From Actinospineispora spinosispora DSM 44797 (GTDB lineage Bacteria; Actinomycetota; Actinomycetes; Mycobacteriales; Pseudonocardiaceae): a DNA stretch of 64,000 nt. A model generated the notes under the pieces. It saw nothing but the letters and a program-made list of their open reading frames with translations, made no database searches and was not told the DNA's origin. Made by a program: the position numbers and the translations under genes. The stretch lies in the NCBI RefSeq assembly GCF_000429025.1, contig NZ_AUBB01000036.1:1-64000 (forward strand). Reading direction: 5' to 3'. Below, piece after piece: positions 44,408 through 52,442 of the stretch (within the stretch, counting starts at the first letter, position 1; each line of letters begins with the position of its first letter).

Positions 44408-44460
44408 GGCACGAATGTGGCTTTAGGGACGTTGAACGTCCCTAAAGCCACATTCGTGCC
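44408..44460. terminator. Perfect 53-bp palindrome between convergent genes
   Basis: Arms of 26 bases (44408-44433 and 44435-44460) around a single G; the left arm begins GGCACGAATGTGGCTTTAGG. It lies between the dehalogenase and the opposing XRE-cupin gene, so it probably serves both as terminator. The flanks change composition: C-rich (CCGCAC repeats) on the left, G-rich (GTGCGG) on the right. Confidence 0.75.
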
Positions 44461-44571
44461 ACTAGAAGTGGGGCGGGAGTGGCTTAAGTGACGAGTGCGG
44501 CCGGGTGCGGGGTGCGGCCGGACGGGTGTGGTGGGTGCGCGGCGCGGCGGGTGCGCGGGGCGGGTGGGGTG

Positions 44572-45141
44572 TCAGTAGGTCGCTGGGGTGATGATCCAGA
44601 GGGCGCGGGTCACGGTGGGGGTCTGGTTGGTCCAGCGGTGGGGGGTTCGGCAGGCGAAGGTGAGGGAGTCGCCGGGGTGCAGGGTGTACTCGACGTCGGC
44701 GAGCCACATGGTGAGGCTGCCGTCCAGGACCAGGACACACTCCTGGTCACCGGGATGGGTGTAGGCGGCGGTCCCGCTGCCCTGACCGGGCTGCACGACC
44801 GTCTCCAACACCTCCAGCCGGTCCGCCCAGCTCGGCGTGACGCGGTAGTCGTCGACGCCGTGGTTGCGCACGACCTGCCGGTCGGCCGCGCGCACCAGCG
44901 CACCGTCCTCGCGGGCGTCGTCGAACAGCGCGCCGACCGACTCGCCGAGCGCCTGCACCACCCGACTCAACGTCGCCACGGTCGGTGAGACCTTGCCGGT
45001 CTCCAGCCTGCTCAGATATGCGGGGGTGACCCCGGCCCGGTCCGCCAGGTCACGCGCGGACAGCCCCTTGGCCTGCCGCAACGCGCGCAACCGCACGCCG
45101 ACCTGGTCGGTGTCCTCCGAGCCCTGGGTCTCCACACTCAC
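44572..45141 (-). CDS. XRE-family regulator with C-terminal cupin
   Basis: 189 residues from the GTG at 45141, though GTG at 45135 is also possible. Helix-turn-helix LRALRQAKGLSARDLADRAG plus VTPAYLSRLETGKVSP, then a cupin (HPGDQECVLVLDGSLTMWL, LHPGDSLTFACRTPHRW). It follows the old-yellow-enzyme gene by 11 bases on the same strand, so the pair is likely one unit and the regulator may control it. The operator candidate is the palindrome at 46251-46264. Confidence 0.83.
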   Translation of the reverse strand: MSVETQGSEDTDQVGVRLRALRQAKGLSARDLADRAGVTPAYLSRLETGKVSPTVATLSRVVQALGESVGALFDDAREDGALVRAADRQVVRNHGVDDYRVTPSWADRLEVLETVVQPGQGSGTAAYTHPGDQECVLVLDGSLTMWLADVEYTLHPGDSLTFACRTPHRWTNQTPTVTRALWIITPATY

Positions 45142-45152
45142 ACCGTCTCTCG

Positions 45153-46265
45153 TCAGCCCGCCACGCCCGCGAGCACCCGTTCGGCATTGTCCAGGCTCGC
45201 CGAGGGATGCAGGATCCGGTGGTCGAACTTCTCGATCGGACGACCGTCGCGCAGGCGCTGGGGCCAGTCCGGGTTGGCGAGTGCGCCGCTGGCCAGCGCG
45301 ACGAGATCGGCGTGTCCGTCGCCGAGGATCTCGGCGGCGCGAGCCGGGTCGTGCATGCCGCCGTTCGCCAGTACCGGCAGGCCGGTGACGGCGCGGGCGA
45401 GCGCGGTGACGCTCAGGTCCGGTTCGATCATGGCGGTCTGCCGCCAGTCGCGGCCCTCGCTGGCGATGTGCAGGTAGTCGGCGCCGGCTTCGGCGACCGC
45501 CGCGAAGTAGACCGCGGCCTCGCCGCGGCCGGTCCAGCGGTGCTCGAAGTCGTTGACCTTCGTCTGGGACAGCCGGACGCCGACCACGAAGTCCGACGGG
45601 ACGGCCGCGCGGATCGCGGAGAGGGTCTCGGCGGTGAGCCGGACGCGGTCCGCCGCGGTTCCGCCGTAGCGGTCGGTGCGCAGGTTCGTGTACGGGGTGT
45701 GGAACTGGTCGAACAGGTAGCCGTTCGCTCCGTGCACCTCGATGCCGTCGAAACCCGCGGCCCGGGCCCGGCGGGCGGCCGCGACGAAACCGTCGATCAC
45801 CGCGCCGATGTCCGACGAGGTGATCTCCCGGGGCAGTGGGTACGGGCCGCTGCCGCCGTAGTCGGCCATCTTGGCACCCTTGGGGTGCACCGCGGACGGC
45901 GCCACGGTCTCCGTCAGACACTGCGACAGCGCGCCCCCGTGCATCAGCTGGGCGATGAAGGCGCTGCCCGCCGCGTGCACCCGGTCGGCCGCCAGCGCCC
46001 ACCCGGCCTGCTGCTCGTCGGTCACGAGGCCGGGTTGGTGCTGGTAGGAGCGGGAGAACAGGGAGTCGGTGAAGACGCCCTCGGTGATCACGGCGGCGAA
46101 CCCGCCTTCGGCGAACCGCGCGTAGTACGCGGCCATCTGCTCGGTGGGGATTCCCTCGGCGCCGGCGCTCACCCGGGACATGGGTGCCACCACGGCGCGG
46201 TTGCGCAGCGCCAGCGGACCGAGGGATGCTGGACTCAGCACTGGATGTGTTGTCTTATAAGACAT
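45153..46265 (-). CDS. NADH:flavin oxidoreductase, old yellow enzyme family
   Basis: 370 residues from the ATG at 46265; 46271 and a GTG at 46241 are alternatives, the latter beginning right at the conserved VLSPASLGPLALRNRAVVAP. FMN-binding TIM barrel with HGANGYLFDQF (His/Asn pair), RTDRYGGTAADRVR and a C-terminal LANGGMHDP. Reduces activated C=C bonds of enones or similar compounds using NAD(P)H. Upstream of an XRE-cupin gene; a perfect 14-bp palindrome overlaps the ATG starts. Confidence 0.85.
   Translation of the reverse strand: MSYKTTHPVLSPASLGPLALRNRAVVAPMSRVSAGAEGIPTEQMAAYYARFAEGGFAAVITEGVFTDSLFSRSYQHQPGLVTDEQQAGWALAADRVHAAGSAFIAQLMHGGALSQCLTETVAPSAVHPKGAKMADYGGSGPYPLPREITSSDIGAVIDGFVAAARRARAAGFDGIEVHGANGYLFDQFHTPYTNLRTDRYGGTAADRVRLTAETLSAIRAAVPSDFVVGVRLSQTKVNDFEHRWTGRGEAAVYFAAVAEAGADYLHIASEGRDWRQTAMIEPDLSVTALARAVTGLPVLANGGMHDPARAAEILGDGHADLVALASGALANPDWPQRLRDGRPIEKFDHRILHPSASLDNAERVLAGVAG
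46251..46264. promoter_or_regulatory. Perfect 14-bp palindrome at the start of the OYE gene
   Basis: TGTCTTATAAGACA, 7-base arms. It overlaps the ATG-proximal codons of the OYE gene and contains TATAAG, a fair -10. If the real start is the GTG at 46241, the palindrome would lie over the promoter and serve as operator, for instance for the XRE-cupin regulator. Confidence 0.45.
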
Positions 46266-46320
46266 GTTCATTTGCCCGATAGTACAAGCATGTGGGCATT
46301 GGTCCAGGCGATGTGAGCCA

Positions 46321-46812
46321 CTACTCGCCGGGCGCGAAGCACCGGCGATGCAGCTCGCGCATCGTCGATACCAACTCCTCGACCGGTCCACTGGTAGGCA
46401 CGTCCGGCGCGACCTCGTTGATCGACAACGTCCTGACCGGCGGCAACGGCACGCCCCACTCGGTCAGCCAGCCGGCCAGCTGCGCCGAGGAGTGGACGTA
46501 GACGATGCGTCCCAAACCCACCCAGGCATGCGCGGCGGAACACATCGGGCAGTGTTCGCCCGACGTGACCACGGTGGCGGTCCGACGCTCGTCCGGCGGG
46601 AGGTTCTCGGCGGCCCACCTGGCGAGGGCGAACTCGGGGTGCCGAGTGGAGTCGCCATCGGCGATGCGGTTGCGGTCCTCGGCGACGGCGACCCCCTCGG
46701 CGTTGACCAGCACCGAACCGAACGGCTGGTCACCGGCTTCGAGTGCCTCGGTCGCCAGCTCGACACAGCGCCGCACGTGGGGCGCCAGTTCCTCCTCGAT
46801 CATGACGGCCAT
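46321..46812 (-). CDS. Nucleoside/cytidine deaminase-like protein
   Basis: 163 residues from the ATG at 46812 (GGAG site upstream). Zinc deaminase motifs: HPEF (His-x-Glu) near residue 63 and EHCPMCSAAH (Cys-x2-Cys) near 88. Lies in the guanine deaminase/TadA-like group, which removes amino groups from bases or nucleosides. It ends about 55 bases before the OYE gene starts on the same strand. Its link to neighbours is unclear. Confidence 0.8.
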   Translation of the reverse strand: MAVMIEEELAPHVRRCVELATEALEAGDQPFGSVLVNAEGVAVAEDRNRIADGDSTRHPEFALARWAAENLPPDERRTATVVTSGEHCPMCSAAHAWVGLGRIVYVHSSAQLAGWLTEWGVPLPPVRTLSINEVAPDVPTSGPVEELVSTMRELHRRCFAPGE

Positions 46813-46849
46813 CCTCGCGCTCCGTGCCACGATCGACCATGAGACTCGC

Positions 46850-47326
46850 TCACACCTCGACAGGGGTGATCTCCCGACGGGCGCGCCCCGGCGTGCACCA
46901 GGCGATCGCCGAGGTCGCGGCGACGAACACGACCTGCATCAGGGTGCGTGGCAGCAGTGCATCCTCCGGTGCGGTGAGCACACCGGCGACCGCGGCGTAG
47001 ACGTTCGCCGGGAACATCACGATCAGCAGCACGGTGAGGCAGCCCGCCGCGAGCCGCGCGGTCGCGGGGAGCAGTACCCCGATCGCGCCGGCCAGCTCCA
47101 GCACGCCGGTGACGGTCACCAGCAGACCGGGCGCGGGCAGTACCGGTGGGACCATCGCGATCATCTGCTCGCGCAGTCCGATGAAGTGGGCACCGCCGGT
47201 GAGCAGGAACATCACCGCCACGCCCGCACGCAACGGCACGGTCCACGGCCGCAGCCTCCGCACCCCCGCAGCCGCAGCCGAGGCAAGAACAAGAGTGACG
47301 ACGACAAGGGCGATGAGCGGCTCCAT
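46850..47326 (-). CDS. DoxX-family integral membrane protein
   Basis: 158 residues from the ATG at 47326 (GGAG spaced well; an ATG at 47332 is too close). Four membrane helices; LRAGVAVMFLLTGGAHFIG and LPAPGLLVTVTGVLELAGAIG match DoxX-like proteins, membrane proteins linked to redox or stress functions. Two inverted repeats stand directly upstream and suggest regulation by a TetR- or MarR-type repressor. Confidence 0.8.
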   Translation of the reverse strand: MEPLIALVVVTLVLASAAAAGVRRLRPWTVPLRAGVAVMFLLTGGAHFIGLREQMIAMVPPVLPAPGLLVTVTGVLELAGAIGVLLPATARLAAGCLTVLLIVMFPANVYAAVAGVLTAPEDALLPRTLMQVVFVAATSAIAWCTPGRARREITPVEV

Positions 47327-47345
47327 GGTCATTCTCCAGGTATCA

Positions 47346-47384
47346 GTAACACCGTTACGAGTACATGGATAGTACAGCTATCCA
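47346..47384. promoter_or_regulatory. Two palindromic operator candidates upstream of doxX
   Basis: GTAAC ACC GTTAC (47346-47358) and TGGATAG TACAG CTATCCA (47366-47384), both perfect inverted repeats, lie 20-58 bases upstream of the ATG. Their size and spacing fit repressor binding sites at a promoter. Confidence 0.5.
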
Positions 47385-47447
47385 CCCGCACCGCAAACCC
47401 CTCCCCGGGACTGTGCACTCTCCCTACGTGCAACCCCGTACCCGGCT

Positions 47448-47597
47448 CCAAGGCATCTCGGCTTCGCCGTCGACTCGTGAGTGGCAAGGGCGCCGATAGG
47501 CGCCCGGAACACTCACGACGAAAAGCGTGTCGTGAGTGCTCCGAGCGCCTACGCCTTCGGCGCCGCTTCGCGGTAGACACCCTTGCCACTCACGACG
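47448..47597. repeat. Composite GTGAGTG palindromic element, copy D
   Basis: Nearly identical to 31326-31473 in reverse orientation, including about 30 flanking bases. It has the inner GCACTCACGACGAAAAGCG-type hairpin (AACACTCACGAC with GTCGTGAGTG) and outer arms. The stop codon of the P450 gene (minus strand, 47590-47592) is inside its GTCGTGAGTGGCAAG end, the same relation as jetC has to copy B. The segment before it, 47385-47447, holds nothing recognised. Confidence 0.8.
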
Positions 47598-48855
47598 GTG
47601 GGGTCCAGGTTGCTGGGAGGGTCATTACTCCGTTCATGAAGTTGGAGAGCATCAGGTCTCTGTCGCCGACCTGCAGGTTCTTCATTCGGGTGTAGATCTC
47701 CCACATCTCGGACTTCAGCATCTGCTTGCCGAGCATGTTGCCCAGGCAGTAGTGCGGTCCGCCGCCACCGAACGCCTGGTGCGGGTTCTTCTTCCACGGG
47801 CGCGTGACGTCGAAGGTGTCCGGGTTCTCGAAGACCTCACCGTCCCGGTTGCCGGAGATGTACCAGAGGACGACCTTGTCGCCCGCTTTGATCGTCTTCC
47901 CGCCGAGCTCGTAGTCCCGGGTCGCGGTGCGCCGGAAGTGCATGAGCGGCGGTTCCATCCGCAACGCTTCGTTGACCGCATCCTCGGACCGCGCGTCGAA
48001 GTCCTCGAACACGTACTCCAGCTGGTCGGGGTGCTGGGCGAACAGTGCGATCAGGTGCGCCATGGAGTGGCGGGTCGTGTCGTTGGCCGCGCCGGCGAGC
48101 AGCGCGAAGAACACGCCGACCTCCTCGACGGTCATCTTCTGACCCTCGTACTGCGCCTGCGACACCCAGGTCATCAGGTCGTCGCCGGGCTTCTCGCGCC
48201 GCTGCTTGGCCAGCCGCAGCGCCAGCTCACCGAGCCGAGAGGAGGCGTCGGCGAAGACCTGCAGCGGCGAGCCGATGTGCGCGTACTCCGGGTCGGCCCA
48301 GGCGCCCATCTGCTCGGCGAGATCCATCGTGTGCTGGACCTCCTCGCGCTCGGTGATCCCGAAGAACGACGCGAAGACCCGGCCGGGGACCTCCTTGGTG
48401 ATCAGTTCGCACAGGTCGCCCTCGCCGAGCGGCGCGACCTCGTCGATGATCCGCCGCACGGTCGCCTTGGTGTCATCCTCCATCTTCTTGATGTGCTTCG
48501 GGGTGAACGCGGCGCTCACGATCCCGCGCATCTGTGGGTGCCTCGGGGCGTCGGTGACGATGAACGAGAGCATGGTCTCCAGCTGCGGGAAGTCGTCCAT
48601 GAAGACGCCGTCCGCCGAGCTGAACACCTCGGGGTTACGCGAGATCTCCTTGATGTGCGCGTGCTTGACGATCGACCAGTAGCCCTTGGCGTTGTCCAGG
48701 TTCGGGTCGAGCGCCTCGGGAGGACTGTGCCAGCTGACCGGCTCGTTCTCCCGCAGCCACGTGAACGTGTCGTGGTGGACCTGGCGCGGTTCACCCCAGA
48801 ACTTCATCGTGCTGAGGTTGAACTCCGCCGTCTCCGGCGTCTGCTCGATGGTCAT
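47590..48855 (-). CDS. Cytochrome P450
   Basis: 421 residues from the ATG at 48855, with GGAGGG upstream. Soluble bacterial P450: I-helix AGAANDTTRH, ExxR (NEALRMEPP), and heme motif FGGGGPHYCLG with the Cys at about 370. The overall pattern (WSIVKHAHIKEISRNPEVFSS...) resembles the CYP125/CYP142/CYP124 group of sterol or lipid terminal hydroxylases. It needs a ferredoxin; one is encoded at 11481-11789 but is not linked. Divergent from an NTF2-like gene. The stop codon is supplied by a GTGAGTG element. Confidence 0.88.
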   Translation of the reverse strand: MTIEQTPETAEFNLSTMKFWGEPRQVHHDTFTWLRENEPVSWHSPPEALDPNLDNAKGYWSIVKHAHIKEISRNPEVFSSADGVFMDDFPQLETMLSFIVTDAPRHPQMRGIVSAAFTPKHIKKMEDDTKATVRRIIDEVAPLGEGDLCELITKEVPGRVFASFFGITEREEVQHTMDLAEQMGAWADPEYAHIGSPLQVFADASSRLGELALRLAKQRREKPGDDLMTWVSQAQYEGQKMTVEEVGVFFALLAGAANDTTRHSMAHLIALFAQHPDQLEYVFEDFDARSEDAVNEALRMEPPLMHFRRTATRDYELGGKTIKAGDKVVLWYISGNRDGEVFENPDTFDVTRPWKKNPHQAFGGGGPHYCLGNMLGKQMLKSEMWEIYTRMKNLQVGDRDLMLSNFMNGVMTLPATWTPPS

Positions 48856-49035
48856 GACTTCCCTCCTTGGAACTCGCTCGGCAGGACGGTAGGCCGCTGT
48901 GACCTGCCCCACGACCCCCGCGAGTGGCAATTTCTGCCCCCTTCGGATGCGGAGCCCGGCATCCAGGCCGGTCCGGCGGTAGGCTGAGGCCGAATTAAGT
49001 CTAATACTCATTAATTGAGGACACGAGGAGATGTC

Positions 49036-49473
49036 ATGACCACATCGCTGTCCCAGACGTTGGCGCTGTACCCGTCGCGCTACTTCGCGGCATGGAACGG
49101 CCACCAGCTCGACGGCACGGACGGGCTGCTCGCACCTCGCTTCAGCTGGACCGACCCGTCACTGCCCGCCGAGCTGACCGACCTCGAGGGCGCGCACGGC
49201 TTCTTCCAGATGTCCTGGGCGGCGTTCCCGGACATCCGCTTCACCGCACTCGGCGAGCCACTGCTGGACGAGGCGAACCGCAGGGTCGCGGCCGAGTGGC
49301 GCATGACCGGCACCCACACCGGAGCTGAGTTCCCGCCCGGTGCACCGGCCAGCGGCAAGTCGTTCGACGTGCTCGGCACGGACATCTTCACCGTCGACGA
49401 CGAGGGGCGGGCCGGCGCGATCCGTGCCTACTACGACGCCGCCACCCTGGCCCGCCAGCTCGGCCTCGCCTGA
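49036..49473 (+). CDS. NTF2/SnoaL-like protein
   Basis: 145 residues from the ATG at 49036 behind GAGGAG. Single cone-shaped NTF2-like fold (RYFAAWNGHQLDG, LEGAHGFFQMSWAAFPDIRF, GTDIFTVDDEGRAGAIRAYYD), as in SnoaL polyketide cyclases, steroid isomerase-like or limonene epoxide hydrolase-like proteins. Divergent from a P450 and followed by a convergent MarR gene one base away. A role in converting a P450 product is possible but not shown. Confidence 0.75.
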   Translation: MTTSLSQTLALYPSRYFAAWNGHQLDGTDGLLAPRFSWTDPSLPAELTDLEGAHGFFQMSWAAFPDIRFTALGEPLLDEANRRVAAEWRMTGTHTGAEFPPGAPASGKSFDVLGTDIFTVDDEGRAGAIRAYYDAATLARQLGLA

Positions 49474-49474
49474 C

Positions 49475-50014
49475 TCACCGGTCGCCGATCCTCTCCCGCA
49501 CCTCACGCACCACCTCGGTCAGCGTGATCGCCAGCCGGTCGCTCACCTCGGGCAGCCCGTAACCAGCCTGAGCCAGGGTCCGGTTGGCGTCCGCGAGCGC
49601 CGCCACCCCCTCCCCGGTCAACGTCGCGAGCACGGTCCGTCGATCGGTCGGGTGCGGCGCACGGGTCACCAGCGCTCGCTTCTCCAGCTTGTCCGCGACC
49701 AGGCTGATCGTCGTGGGATGCAGCATGAGCCGTCTGCTCAGCTGCCCCATCGGCAGCGTGTGGTCACCGGCGATCCTGAGCGTGCACAGGATCAGGTACG
49801 CGGTGCGGGTCAGGTCGTGCTCGCGCAGCGCACGATCCAGCTCGGCCCCGACGACCTGGTGCAACCGCATGACGGCGGCCATCGCCGCGAAGTGGTCGGG
49901 CTCCGGCTCGCCCGCGTCCGCCCAGCGACGACGCGACCATTCGATCGAGTCACGCCGGGGCGCGACATCTCCTCCGGCGTCCGAAGATGGCTCCGAAGGC
50001 TGCTTTCTCGACAC
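49475..50014 (-). CDS. MarR-family transcriptional regulator
   Basis: 179 residues from a GTG, no ribosome site. Winged helix: LTRTAYLILCTLRIAG, MGQLSRRLMLHPTTISLVADKLEKR and RAPHPTDRRTVLATLTGEG (wing). Divergent from the FadE/CoA-transferase/AtuA operon, which it may control. The intergenic 70 bases contain TAGTCT...AGACTA as an inverted pair. Confidence 0.85.
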   Translation of the reverse strand: MSRKQPSEPSSDAGGDVAPRRDSIEWSRRRWADAGEPEPDHFAAMAAVMRLHQVVGAELDRALREHDLTRTAYLILCTLRIAGDHTLPMGQLSRRLMLHPTTISLVADKLEKRALVTRAPHPTDRRTVLATLTGEGVAALADANRTLAQAGYGLPEVSDRLAITLTEVVREVRERIGDR

Positions 50015-50084
50015 CCGAAGTACTCTAGTCTAAAATTATTTGGTGCGAGACTAAACGCGCCACGTCATGAAGGTCGGTACCACC
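50015..50084. promoter_or_regulatory. Divergent MarR/FadE promoter with inverted TAGTCT/AGACTA pair
   Basis: TAGTCT (50026-50031) and AGACTA (50048-50053) are inverted copies, 16 bases apart, around an AT-rich centre. The 9-mer AGACTAAAC (50048-50056) is also found at 35495-35503, and AAGTCTAA at 48998-49005 in the P450/NTF2 promoter. They may be MarR sites or simply TAnnnT -10 boxes. Confidence 0.4.
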
Positions 50085-51251
50085 ATGGATTTCGAGGAGA
50101 ACGAGGACCACCGGGCTATCCGGCACGCCGTACGGGACGTCTGCTCGCAGTTCGACGACGACTACTGGATGCGTCTGGAGGCCGAGCACGAGTTCCCCTG
50201 GGAGTTCTACGACGCGATGGCCAAGGGCGGCTGGATCGGCATCGCGATTCCCGAGGAGTACGGCGGCGGCGGGCAGGGCATCACCGAGGCCTCGATCGTC
50301 CTGGAGGAGGTCGCCGCATCCGGCGCCTGCATGAACGGCGCGAGCTCGATCCACCTGTCGATCTTCGGCATGCACCCGGTCGTGCTGCACGGCAGCGAGG
50401 ACATCAAGCAGCGCCACCTCACCAGGGTCGCCTCCGGTGACCTGCACGTCGCGTTCGGCGTGACCGAGCCGGACGCCGGGCTGGACACCACGTCGATCAG
50501 TACTCGCGCCGTGAAGGACGGTGACGACTACGTGGTGCACGGCCGGAAGGTCTGGACGTCCAAGGCCCTCGAGTCGGAGCGTGTGCTGCTGCTGACCCGC
50601 ACCACACCCAAGGCCGAGTGTGCGAAGCCGACCGACGGCATGACGCTGTTCGTGGCGAAGCTGAAGGACCCGGCCGTCCACATCAACGCCATCCCGAAGC
50701 TCGGGCGCAACGCCGTGGCGTCCTGCGAGGTGCTCTACGACGGGCTGCGGGTCGAGGGCAGGGACCGGGTCGGCGAGGAGGGCAAGGGCTTCCGCTACCT
50801 GCTCGACGGGCTGAACGCCGAGCGCGTCCTGATCGCGTCCGAGGCGCTCGGCACCGGCCGGGCCGCGCTGCGCCGCGCGGTCACCTACGCGAACGAGCGG
50901 GTGGTGTTCGGCCGGCCGATCGGCAAGAACCAGGGCATCGCGTTCCCGCTCGCCGACGCGCACGCGCGTCTGCGCGCCGCCGAGCTGATGATCCGCGAGG
51001 CCTCCTGGCGGCTCGACCGGCGACTGCCGGCGGGCGAGCAGGCGAACTCGGCGAAGTACCTGGCGGCCGACGCCGCGTTCCAGGCCGCCGACGCGGCGGT
51101 GCAGACGCACGGCGGTTTCGGCTACGCCTCGGAGTACCACGTCGAACGGTACTTCCGGGAGGCCCGGCTGCTGCGCCTCGCGCCGCTGCCGCAGGAGATG
51201 GTCCTCAACTACCTGGCCGAACACGTCCTCGGTCTGCCCAAGTCCTACTAG
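50085..51251 (+). CDS. Acyl-CoA dehydrogenase
   Basis: 388 residues from the ATG at 50085; ATG 50067 is an alternative. Full-length: IPEEYGGGGQGITEA, FGVTEPDAGLDTT, GRKVWTSKAL, ERVVFGRPIGKNQGIAFPLAD and QTHGGFGYASEYHVERYFREA. First gene of an operon with a family III CoA-transferase and an AtuA-like protein. Probably introduces the 2,3-double bond in the acyl-CoA handled by these genes. Confidence 0.87.
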   Translation: MDFEENEDHRAIRHAVRDVCSQFDDDYWMRLEAEHEFPWEFYDAMAKGGWIGIAIPEEYGGGGQGITEASIVLEEVAASGACMNGASSIHLSIFGMHPVVLHGSEDIKQRHLTRVASGDLHVAFGVTEPDAGLDTTSISTRAVKDGDDYVVHGRKVWTSKALESERVLLLTRTTPKAECAKPTDGMTLFVAKLKDPAVHINAIPKLGRNAVASCEVLYDGLRVEGRDRVGEEGKGFRYLLDGLNAERVLIASEALGTGRAALRRAVTYANERVVFGRPIGKNQGIAFPLADAHARLRAAELMIREASWRLDRRLPAGEQANSAKYLAADAAFQAADAAVQTHGGFGYASEYHVERYFREARLLRLAPLPQEMVLNYLAEHVLGLPKSY

Positions 51252-51263
51252 GAGACACCGCAG

Positions 51264-52442
51264 ATGAGTGAGTTCCCGCTGGACGGCATCCGAGTGCTCG
51301 ACCTGTCCAGGGCGATCTCCGGGCCCTACGTCGGACGCATGCTGTCCGACCTGGGCGCGGAGGTGGTCAAGGTCGAGGTGCCCGGCACCGACATCACCCA
51401 GGTGTTCGGGCCGCGCAGCCATGGTCATTCCGGGCTGTACGTACAGCAGAACGCGGGCAAGTCGAACATCTCGATCGACCTGGGCACCGACGCCGGGTCC
51501 GCGCTGCTGCGTCAGCTCGTCGCCGAGACCGACGTGGTGATCGAGAACTTCCGGCCGGGGATCGTCGACCGGCTCGGCGTCGGCTGGACTGCGTTGTCCG
51601 AGGTCAACCCCGGCCTGGTGATGCTGTCGGTGTCCGGGTTCGGTCAGTGGGGGCCCGAGTCCCGGCGGCAGGCCTATGCGCCGGTGGTGCACGCGGAGGC
51701 CGGTCTGCTCGGACGGCAGGCCGAGGTCGACGGCGCCGAGCCGAACGACGTGGTCATGGCGCTCGCGGACTCGGTGACCTCGCTGCACGGGATGGTCGCG
51801 GTGCTGTCCGCATTGCGACTGCGCGACCGGACCGGCGCCGGCCAGTACATCGACCTGAGCATGTTCGAGTCGATGCTGGCCACCGACGACTACACGCACT
51901 ACAGCCTGGAGGGGACCTACCCGGTCTCCCCGGCGACCGGTTCGGTGTTCCAGGCCGCCGGTGGCCCGCTGCTCATCTCGGCGGATCCCAAGTACCTGTG
52001 GCACCGGCTGTCCGCCGCGCACGGCCTGACCGATCCGGACCCGGAGGTCACCGGTCCTCAGCGGTTCGCGAACCGCGCCGAGGTGATCGAGCAGTGGGTC
52101 GCGGGCTTCGCGCAGCGGTCCGAGCTGCTGGCCGCGTTGGAGGCGGCGGGAGTCGCCTGGGCCGAAATCCGCACCCCGGCGACTCTCATGTCCTCACCTA
52201 CGATCACCGCGCGCGAGGTCGTCGCACAGGTGGACAACCGGGAGGGCGGCACCCGGCCGGTCATCCGCATGCCGTACCGCTTCTCGGCGGGCGCGTGCGA
52301 GCCGCGCGGCGGCGCGGCGTTCGTCGGTGAGCACAACGCCGAGATCCTGTCCCGCTGGCTCGACCTCGATGGCGAACGCATCGCCGAGCTCGAACGGTCC
52401 GGCGCGCTGCTACCCACCCCGGTCGGCAAGGAGACCCGATGA
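51264..52442 (+). CDS. Family III CoA-transferase (CaiB/BaiF)
   Basis: 392 residues, ATG behind TAGGAGACAC, 12 bp after the dehydrogenase. CaiB/BaiF fold: LDGIRVLDLSRAISGPYVGR, LGAEVVKVE, VIENFRPG, and the nucleophile region LADSVTSLHG. It moves CoA between organic acids, activating a substrate without ATP. Overlaps the AtuA-like gene (ATGA). Confidence 0.87.
   Translation: MSEFPLDGIRVLDLSRAISGPYVGRMLSDLGAEVVKVEVPGTDITQVFGPRSHGHSGLYVQQNAGKSNISIDLGTDAGSALLRQLVAETDVVIENFRPGIVDRLGVGWTALSEVNPGLVMLSVSGFGQWGPESRRQAYAPVVHAEAGLLGRQAEVDGAEPNDVVMALADSVTSLHGMVAVLSALRLRDRTGAGQYIDLSMFESMLATDDYTHYSLEGTYPVSPATGSVFQAAGGPLLISADPKYLWHRLSAAHGLTDPDPEVTGPQRFANRAEVIEQWVAGFAQRSELLAALEAAGVAWAEIRTPATLMSSPTITAREVVAQVDNREGGTRPVIRMPYRFSAGACEPRGGAAFVGEHNAEILSRWLDLDGERIAELERSGALLPTPVGKETR

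Noticed and set aside
50025..52022. 665-codon minus-strand frame opposite FadE and the CoA-transferase
   Set aside because: Low-complexity Arg/Val/Gly/Asp composition and no domain; both sense genes have intact motifs.
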